From: Irineochytrium annulatum
Lineage: Eukaryota > Chytridiomycota > Chytridiomycetes > Chytridiales > Chytridiaceae
NCBI GenBank assembly: GCA_027600665.1
Contig: JADGJL010000706.1
Span: forward strand, 1-15,174
Direction of reading: 5' to 3'
Length of the DNA: 15,174 nucleotides
Numbering within the stretch: the first letter of the stretch is position 1; each line of letters starts with the position of its first letter. This document shows, piece after piece, positions 8,139 through 15,174 of this stretch. The translations under genes were made by a program, and so were the position numbers. The notes beneath the pieces are model-generated. The model was not told the origin of the DNA, did no database searches, and worked only from the letters and a program-made list of their open reading frames with translations.

Positions 8139-11100
8139 GTTTTTCAGATAGGGTTACATGGAGCGCGTATACTGAAATCGATTTGTAGGCGACGCTGTTC
8201 TAGTCGTGTTTGGTCCTCGACATTCTGCCGAGGCCTTTGACCTTGTCGTGCTCCGAGCGACGGCTTGCTGCCTGGTCATCAATGCCAAGTACTCGACCAT
8301 GGAGCTTGACATGACGCTGGCCGATATGTCTTCGGCGCTCCTTGCCGGCGACACTACGGAAAGTGGGAAGTACACGAGCGGGAGCAGGCGGCAAGGGCAG
8401 TCCGGGAAGGGTCTTGCCATGACCCTGCATCTTCACTTTGCGATCGCGGCTGGGCAAGTTTCGAGGCTTATCATCGGAGACTGGGCGAACAGGCTCGACT
8501 ACTCTGTTTTTGGGACGTGTCTTGCCTCCCTTGGACCCATTCTGGATGGAACGAAGAAAGGTTTGATTTTAGATCAAATCAACTTTGATGCTAACGGTGT
8601 GTATTAGGCGAGCTTGGAATTACTTGGGAGGCTGCCTTGTCGCTAAAGCGTGTCTTAAAGGATCATCCTTTGTTTACGCGGGCCCCAGCAGAGCCCAATG
8701 GCCACATTTTGATGGACGCGCGGGAGCTGTTCGCCCTAATGGCTCTTGTGTTTTCGGAAGATTTGAACGCCACGCTGTCCCTGACCGACCAAGACATCGC
8801 AGCGCGCTACGACATAACGTGGGATCCTCTCGGCGCTGCCGCGGATTCGGGGTCACTCGGAGGTTACGAAGGTCAGCAGCTTCAAGACTACTTTGCGAAG
8901 TTCGTGAACCAGTCGCTGCTGAAGAAGTTGGAGAGCCAGTGGCAGTCGAATGCGCCGACCTTCGCGTCCGCGCAGAGGCGAAAGACGGGCCATTTTTCTG
9001 GGCGTGGTACCTCCGTCGTGGATGTGCCCGAGGGACAAGGGATTGACGGGGGGTTTAGATCTGTTGCGGCGGTGTTTGTATCGCTGCTGTTCCCGTTCGA
9101 GCTTTCGAAGGTCTGATATCGTTGTTTTGTGCAAATTTAACTACCTTAAATTCCAGATTCAGCGCGTAGTTATTTGCTATTTGGCTGCACTTAAAAAGTT
9201 TGGCGGTGTGTTTCAGCAGTACTCCGTTGATGACAAGGGCCAAACTCTGCTGGCCATCTTTGGACTGCCCGTAAGTATTAGAGTTGTTTTCACAACTTCT
9301 CGCAACATGCTGACGCCGCCAAGCCTTTCACGCATGTAAACAACTCGGAGCAATGCATTAAGGCCATGAAATTATTCATGGAGAACCTGCGGAAAGAGTT
9401 TAAGGACCCAGTGGAGCTCGCTATATCGGTCGCGACCGGCGATCTCCTTTTCACAACCATCGGGACGGACTTCCGCGGTGAAGCGGGCCTACTTGGTTAG
9501 CTTCTCGTGTGCGATTTGTCTCTACCAACGGCTGACTACAATGTTTAAAAGGCGAAGTCGTCATTATAGCCGCCAGGTTGATGTCGACCGCGAAGGCAAA
9601 GCGTTTTCTTGTAATGGACGATAATACCTACGAGTTTGTGAAGTTTTCAAACGAAACGACAGACCTGGGCATTGTCAAAGCGAAGGGACGGGTCAACGGT
9701 GTGCACGCTTACGGCATTGCATTAACATTGGACAAAACCGAAGAGGCGGCCGAGATCAACTTTGGCAACGAACGAGAACGGGCGATTATTTCGCAGAGGT
9801 TCATGGAGTGGCAGGAATGCGGGAGAAGGGTGGTCGTGCTGGTTGAGGCGCCAAGTGGGCTTGGCAAGTCGTCGCTAGCGAATTTCCTCATGGATAAGGC
9901 TCGAAAAGCTTGCATCCCGACGTGCCTTACTCAAGGTCTAAAGTTATTTGTTGTCGTTTGTTAGGCAGTTATCTGAGAGCTAAATTATTATATTACGTTG
10001 CAGGTACAGAGAAAGAACAATGGTCGCCATTCTACGGCCTTCAAGCACTATTGCTGTTCATACTCAGCCACGCCCCTGCATCCGTCGAAGTGGACGCTAA
10101 AATGTCGTACCGGCACTTGGCCCCTAAGCGGTCCCACCTGCTCAAGGACGCCGCCCGCGGTAGCAGCATGACGATCTCGCTCCGTGGGGCGTCCATCGTT
10201 TCTAGCTTGGGGTCGATGTCGAGACGCGGTGGCTTACCTGAAAGCAACAACAAGCACCTGTCCGACGTGCTTGTCAGGCTGATGCGTAAAGCCGGGGTCG
10301 ACACGGGGCTCGCGCCGTTGCTTGGAGGTGTGCTTCCGAGGCTTGCGACTGGGGATAGCGACAGGACGCGATCTCTCGATGGACCGGCACGCAACAATCT
10401 GCTGAAGTCGGTCCTTATCAAGATTATTACGGCGTTCGTTGAAAGCACGACTGCGGTTTTTATCTTCGATGACTCCCAGTGGTTGGATTCGAGCACCCTG
10501 GAGATTCTGACGCAGATATCTCGTTTCTGCCCAAAAGTATGGCAAATCGTCATTCGTAGACCACTCACCTTGCGCAGATATACTTGCAGATATTGAGTCG
10601 ACCACTGAAGGATTCTAAAAATAAGGCGCTGAACGCTGTTACTTTGTTTCCCGATACGGAACACCTTCAACTATCTGGGTTTACAGAATCGGACTGTATT
10701 CATATGATTGTGAGTCGAGAGATTGGTTAAGTAACGTCTAACATGCGTGAAGGAATGGAAAATGATGAATTTGACCCTGCACATTCAGTCCGTTGATCCC
10801 AATATAACGACAGCAATCTATATGAAGACAGGGGGCAATCCCCTGTTCTTGCAAATGACGCTGGAGGTCGTTATCGCTAAGATTGGCTCGGATTTGAAAG
10901 TAACAAATGACGGCCAGCTTCAAATGACCTTGCTTGATGCCTCCGCCGACGCGATCTTGTCCGATCTTAGTGCTGCAGTCCTCTTCCAGTTCGACCGACT
11001 CAATCCTATATTTCAGCGCATGCTAAAAGCGGCATCAATCTTGGGACAGGTACGTAAGTTTTCATGCTTGGACTCGTTGCTTATACTCAACACAGTACTT

Positions 11101-13250
11101 TCTCCTTACGGATGTGCTTGACATTCTCGAGCTCGATACATCCGAGGAGGCGGCCCTGCAGCTTATGAAGGAAAGTGATGTCTACTCCTTTCTTCAATTT
11201 CCAAAGCCGCACCAAACCAGCTCGGAGCTTGATGATCCACCGGGGGAGATCGACGCGTCGCCGGGGCATTCGCGCGAAGCCGGGGTCGACGCACAAGATG
11301 AGGATTCGGTGGAGGCCGACAACGTGAGGATTGCATTCCGGCACATCGGGATCATGAACGCGATATACGATTCGTTATCATTTGAGGAAAGAATCGGGAT
11401 GAACACCTTTGTTGCGGGTGTCTTGGAGGGTCTCTTGTGCGATGACAACCAGGACTTAGTAATTCCTTCAATCGAATTCCACTATTCCAGAGCGGGCGTG
11501 GCGGAGAAGATAATCCTGTATCGTGAGATGCTAGGGTTAGTGTTGTGCTCATTTATATTAATGCAGCCCACACGGTGACGCAATCTCACTATGGCTTTAG
11601 GTGTCGCCTTATTAAAAAGTATCACTGCTTTGAAGGAATTCGGATACTTGAGTCACTTACTCAGTTCGTCGCGGAAGTAGATGGTGACGAGAATATTCTT
11701 CGGCAAGTGACGTCGCTGCGCCGAGCAAAGTGGCTGTCCCACCTTTGCGTCGGCTACTGCGTTTTAGACACGTATCCAAATGAGCGAATATGTGCTTTTG
11801 ACGCGTTCGAGCTCTTCGGCGGCAAGCCGTGGCCAGTAAAAACCAAAGAGTTCAACCGAGCGCTGCGGCGTGAAAAACGGGCGGCTTTATTGTTGTGGGT
11901 ACGGACGTCAGGCGGCAGGTGGCCGACGAGGCCTTTGAAGAGCGAGGGCATAGACAGAGAGATCTTTGAACTAAAGCACATGATCTTTGCGCACCTCACG
12001 GTTTGTATGGCGCGTGACAAAACCTTCAGTCCAAAAGATTGCGAGCTGCTGATATACAAGTATTTGGTTCTTCTTCTCACGCACTCGACCAACACGTCCA
12101 CATTGTAAGGATTTTTGTACGTCCCTCGGACTCGACTAACACGGTCGATGGCTAGGTCGCTATGCTTGCTGCGGCTTTCCTACTATGCCCAGTACTTTTC
12201 GCCTGGATTGCAGCAAACTTTCTTGCGCGCCGCGAAACGCTATGGAGATACCGATCCTGCCCACGGCTACTCCTTGGCCTATAACTGTATTGCTTTCCGA
12301 ACTTTGGAACCTCCCGTTCTAACGTGTTTCTTCCAGCTACAGTCAACAACAATATAGTAATGATGACGACTTACATGGATCGATATGTTAGTCACTGTCA
12401 AGGAAGAGGTGATACTGTGACGGGAGTACTATGTGCGTACTTCGCAAGCGGGATCGCCTATTTGACCGGCGACCTCGAATATGTCGAACGCGTTGCTACG
12501 CCCAAGTTCTTGCAATACCCGGCACTAAAGGAGAACAAGATGGTGGCGTTCACAGCTGCGCAGGCGTCCCTGCAGATTGCTTTATGCCGTGGCCGCGATC
12601 AGGCCGAGATCAACCTCCTCCGGGATGAGTTTGAGCCGCATGGCAGGTTTATAGACGCCATCAAGTACGCGTTGGGCGTCACGGAAGTGTTTGGGATGTG
12701 GTGCCTCGCGTATCAAAGCGAAGGCGATTACGCGGCAGCGCTTAGGGTGCTTGAGGCCATGGAGCAGCGGATCGACATTGACGCTGTCGGCGTTATGAAC
12801 TCGAACTTGCTTTCGGCGGCGTTCCTTTGCTCAGTGCTATTTTTCGACGCGGCAAGGTCGGACGTCCCAATACCTCAAGTCGACTCCGGGAGGACCATAC
12901 CCAGGGCCTGGGATAGCGACGAAAAAGCGAGGATGATCAAGGTGCTATGGCTCCTTGTAATCAAGACAAACAAGATTAAAATTCAGGTGACGGCATATTG
13001 GGCTTTGCAAGGTTACAAGGCAATGGCCCTTGTCATGCAGGGGAGAATTAAGGCGGCGGTCCGGCTTCTGAAGGCAAAATTGGGGTCAAGAAAGCGCAGG
13101 GTTGAAATTGAATACCTGCGGTTTTTTCTGGGTGTGTTCAATGGCTTTGTCGGCAAGTACTCCAGCCACGATGTGGCATACAGAAACGATGCCAGGCAAA
13201 TCTTTAGAGCGATGAAGGCACCTGTTTACCTACGATGGGTTGAGGCGTAA
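7856..13250 (+). CDS. Soluble adenylyl cyclase (ADCY10)-like protein, copy B, 13 exons
   Basis: Exons: 7856-8138, 8189-8560, 8608-9110, 9157-9270, 9324-9495, 9552-9935, 10004-10536, 10578-10709, 10753-11049, 11096-11535, 11601-12104, 12156-12286, 12337-13250. They total 4779 nt (1592 aa plus TAA). Introns are 41-68 nt, all GT..AG; for example GCTAAC precedes the acceptor at 8607. Domain order is as in ADCY10. C1 has IDISGYSKM (Asp46) and GDIVKFLGDAVLVVF (Lys92, Asp96). C2 has DDKGQTLLAIFGLP (Lys413) and EAGLLGEVVIIAARLM (Gly479, Ile486, Arg490). Then come FGNERERAIISQRF, the P-loop EAPSGLGKSS (580-589), Walker B VFIFDDSQWLD (Asp765/766), and a long helical, TPR-like C-terminus with YWALQGYKAMALVMQGR near the end. 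Every intron position and phase matches copy A. Length differences in exons 3, 7, 10, 11 and 13 are multiples of three, so both copies are under coding constraint. Probably a cytosolic cyclic-nucleotide synthase or regulator; its activity is not certain. Confidence 0.93.
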
Positions 13251-13813
13251 ATGGGCGGAACATTTTTGCATAATTTGAACTCATTCGCTCTTTTCTGAAA
13301 TCCCAGCTGGACTGCATTACCAACTATAATCTCGCTTTGATTCGCTTCTTATAACATACATTCAAGCAGTAGGGCTTAACGCGACGACAGCGGCGGTAAG
13401 AACATGGAAAATCAAATCCTTAGGTTAGGGTGCCGGCTTTGAAACCCGCACGCAACAGCGGGCGACATGGCCCGGCCGTGCCCGCGACTAGCGCGAAGCC
13501 GTCCCGCCCGTCCCTGCGCGAGCATGAAGCTCTCCCAATCCTACCTGGCAAGACGCACCTGTCCACCCGACGCATTCGACCGACCATCAGCATAGACTTT
13601 GCCATGATGCCAGCTTCCAGAGCGTGCGTGCGCAAGTCCTGTCAGCACGCTGGAGTGGTTAAAGGAATGAACATGAAGATGAGTGTAAGGCGTTGGTTGA
13701 CGAAGAACGGACAAAGGGAGACGATGAGACAGAAGGAAACAGAAGGTAGAACTAAAAAAAAAAGCAGTTGAACGCATCCACCAACTGCCTGCCCATTGAA
13801 AAGAATGTGAGTG

Positions 13814-13860
13814 CGGAGGAGGATCTGGCCATCACCCGTGGTGGTCAGGGACCTCCTCCG
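13814..13860. other. Strong two-part hairpin
   Basis: The outer stem CGGAGGAGG (13814-13822) pairs with CCTCCTCCG (13852-13860), 9 perfect pairs. The inner stem CTGGCCATCA (13825-13834) pairs with TGGTGGTCAG (13839-13848), 10 pairs including two G-U. The loop is CCCG, with a small internal loop of 2 and 3 nt between the stems. This is far more pairing than expected by chance in 47 nt. No known RNA family was recognised. It could be a structured non-coding RNA, a 3' processing or terminator element, or a fragment of a mobile element. Confidence 0.7.
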
Positions 13861-13884
13861 GCCGTGCTAAACTACATCCACCGA

Positions 13885-13892
13885 TCACGTGA
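13885..13892. promoter_or_regulatory. E-box-like palindrome TCACGTGA
   Basis: A perfect 8-bp palindrome containing CACGTG, the core bound by bHLH factors such as Cbf1 and Pho4 in yeasts. It lies about 585 bp before the PRA1-like ATG. A single site of this size can occur by chance, so the functional call is weak. Confidence 0.25.
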
Positions 13893-14476
13893 AAAAACGT
13901 TGTGCAGGTGGTAAGACTCGTCCGGTGTCGACGGCCGGACCATTACCTGTCTATCCGCGCCTCTCCCATAGCGCCGTTGTTCCCCCTTTCTCTAACGGCA
14001 GTACATCAGTCCTTGTCCGTCGTGCCTCGTATAAGAAATGAGCAGTGGCGAAAGTGTGGAAAACAAAGAAAAATGCAATGCAAATTTTGGGAAATCTATT
14101 CCTCCATCCTTCACGCATACGAGTGAAGAAACGTCCGCCCTGGGAAGCATAACGAAGAAAACGAAAACGAATATGGGAAGTAAAGAAGCTTCGACACGCT
14201 ATCAATGACCAGAACACGCCCTCCTCCTGAATTTACAACTTATCCCGCGTCGATGTGGTCGTAGGATTTCTCCATCCGCGGAACCCTGGTCAGAGGTCCC
14301 GCGACCTCCCCCTGCTCCCTCTTCGCCCTCTTCTCCCACGAACTTCCGATCCCACTCTTTCTCTCCATGATCCCCGTTCCACAAACTCGCTTTGGCTTGT
14401 CAACTCCACATATTCAATTGTTCGTCAAAAACCAGTGCACGTCTCCCATCCCTCGCCCTTTCCGCACTGATCAACG

Positions 14477-14931
14477 ATGTCCACCCTTCCTCCCTACATG
14501 CGCATCGGTACGTTGGTTCGTTTTTCGTTCGTTGCGTTCGTCTTTAAACGCGACGACAGATCCGGGGACGATGGAGAGTTTGCAGGCGACGGTATGTGTG
14601 GGGGGGAAGGGGAGGGTAGTCAATGGAGGAGTTGGAAGGGAGGGGCGACTTCGGCCTGATGTTCGGCGCGGTTCTCATCCCTGGCGGCCGCATACCCACA
14701 ATTCTTTTCCATGATCTCTCATCCCCATTCCATCCCTCCATCTACAGGGCCGAGCGAAACTGGCTCAGCTTAAACCCGTATCAGGTATTTATCCCTCCAC
14801 TTTCTCGTGATTTAATTGATGGATTGTGGACAGAGTTCTTCGACAAAAACAGGTTCTCTCCGCCGCAGGATATCAGGACTTTCACAACGAGGCTACAGTT
14901 AAACATTGTGCATTTTCAGTCGAATTATTTG
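14477..14931 (+). CDS. PRA1: PRA1/YIP3-family protein (prenylated Rab acceptor), 5' part only
   Basis: Four small exons splice into one frame: 14477-14507 (31 nt), 14560-14591 (32), 14748-14784 (37) and 14834-14931 (98), together 66 codons. Introns are 14508-14559, 14592-14747 and 14785-14833, all GT..AG. The spliced protein starts MSTLPPYMRIDPGTMESL and contains LAQLKPVSEFFDKNRFSPPQ, then TRLQLNIVHFQSNYL. This matches the start of the PRA1 domain (xLxPxSEFFDxxRFSxP, then RxxxNxxYFxSNY). Family members are small membrane proteins of the ER and Golgi that bind prenylated Rab GTPases and affect vesicle traffic. The hydrophobic membrane segments that follow the SNY motif are not yet reached; exon 4 ends at a consensus GTATGT donor, so the gene continues to the right. 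The start is the first ATG before the conserved block; a second in-frame ATG lies seven codons on. No single unspliced frame contains the protein, so it is easily missed. Confidence 0.85.
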
Positions 14932-15174
14932 GTATGTGCTTTGATTACATGAAATGGATCTCTCGCACGATGCGCGCCCTTCCTTCTTTCGTGACCTCAT
15001 TGAACCTCGCTTGTTCCCATTACCCGACCCCATACGCGAAGGGACCCTTTTCTACCCGCCCCTATCTCACTCGCATTTCCCCCCTCCCTCACTTCCTCGA
15101 CCTCTCCCGCGTAGCGCGCATTCCTTCCCGCCCCGGCCTAACGCGCCCCCCGTGGTGGGCGGTCCCGGGGGTCC
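14932..15174 (+). other. Probable start of a long PRA1-like intron 4, to window edge
   Basis: Begins GTATGTGC at the end of PRA1 exon 4 and is pyrimidine-rich on the plus strand. No following PRA1 exon (hydrophobic membrane segments) was recognised in these 243 nt, so either the intron is longer than the others in this window or the next exon is hidden. Without splicing, the frame stops at a TGA after VCALIT. Confidence 0.5.

Larger units (their letters stand above)
13251..14476. other. Intergenic region between cyclase copy B and the PRA1-like gene
   Basis: About 1.2 kb without a supportable gene. It begins with the 3' flank of copy B, whose first ~25 nt resemble the copy A 3' flank. A purine-rich stretch (about 13650-13763) ends in a 10-nt A run. 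A strong hairpin lies at 13814-13860 and a TCACGTGA palindrome at 13885-13892. From about 14260 to the PRA1 start codon the plus strand is markedly pyrimidine-rich, as is common before fungal housekeeping genes. Open frames of 60-110 codons occur on both strands but are low in complexity or very basic, with no recognisable domain. No tRNA or rRNA was recognised. Confidence 0.55.

Noticed and set aside
13419..13432. TTAGGTTAGGG, a telomere-like motif
   Set aside because: Only about one and a half units; no array.
13430..13771. 113-codon basic frame downstream of copy B
   Set aside because: Low complexity, ends in a lysine run from a purine-rich tract, no recognisable domain.
14932..14952. Unspliced PRA1 end NYLVCALIT followed by stop
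   Set aside because: It would remove all membrane segments of a PRA1 protein, and the site is a consensus GTATGT donor.

Overview
This is eukaryotic, most likely fungal DNA. The genes are broken by many short GT..AG introns (39-105 nt), several with CTAAC/CTGAC-like branch sites. The left edge carries WSC domains, which are common in fungal surface and secreted proteins. Full-length relatives of animal soluble adenylyl cyclase (ADCY10/sAC) suggest an early-diverging, perhaps zoosporic (chytrid-like) lineage; that placement is inference. GC content is moderate to high and no bacterial-style operon is present.

Layout. (1) Positions 1-1178, minus strand: the interior of a multi-WSC-domain gene in four visible exons, running off the left edge. 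Its upstream end is broken by an apparent 11-bp frameshifting insertion (1173-1183). (2) 1258-1340, minus strand: a relic of the first exon of a third cyclase copy, abutting the WSC sequence. (3) 1525-6902, minus strand: cyclase copy A, 13 exons, 1590 codons. (4) 6903-7855: a divergent intergenic region with dA/dT tracts and a 17-bp direct repeat. (5) 7856-13250, plus strand: cyclase copy B, 13 exons, 1592 codons. (6) 13251-14476: non-coding sequence with a strong hairpin (13814-13860) and a pyrimidine-rich promoter-like stretch. (7) 14477 to the right edge, plus strand: the 5' part of a PRA1/YIP3-family gene made of very small exons.

The main content is the head-to-head cyclase pair. By hand splicing, both copies give uninterrupted proteins with the ADCY10 order: C1 cyclase domain, C2 cyclase domain, P-loop NTPase, and a long helical C-terminal region. 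All 12 intron positions and phases match. The first exons are about 96.5% identical in DNA (10 differences in 283 bp), and the identity stops at the start codon and at the first splice donor. Later exons are much more diverged, which suggests exon-1-restricted gene conversion or unusual constraint.

C1 keeps the two metal-binding aspartates and the bicarbonate-type lysine. In C2, the transition-state Asn position is Ile and the base-selecting Thr position is Gly or Ala in both copies, so catalysis or nucleotide choice may differ from animal sAC. These residue assignments come from alignment by eye and have not been computed.
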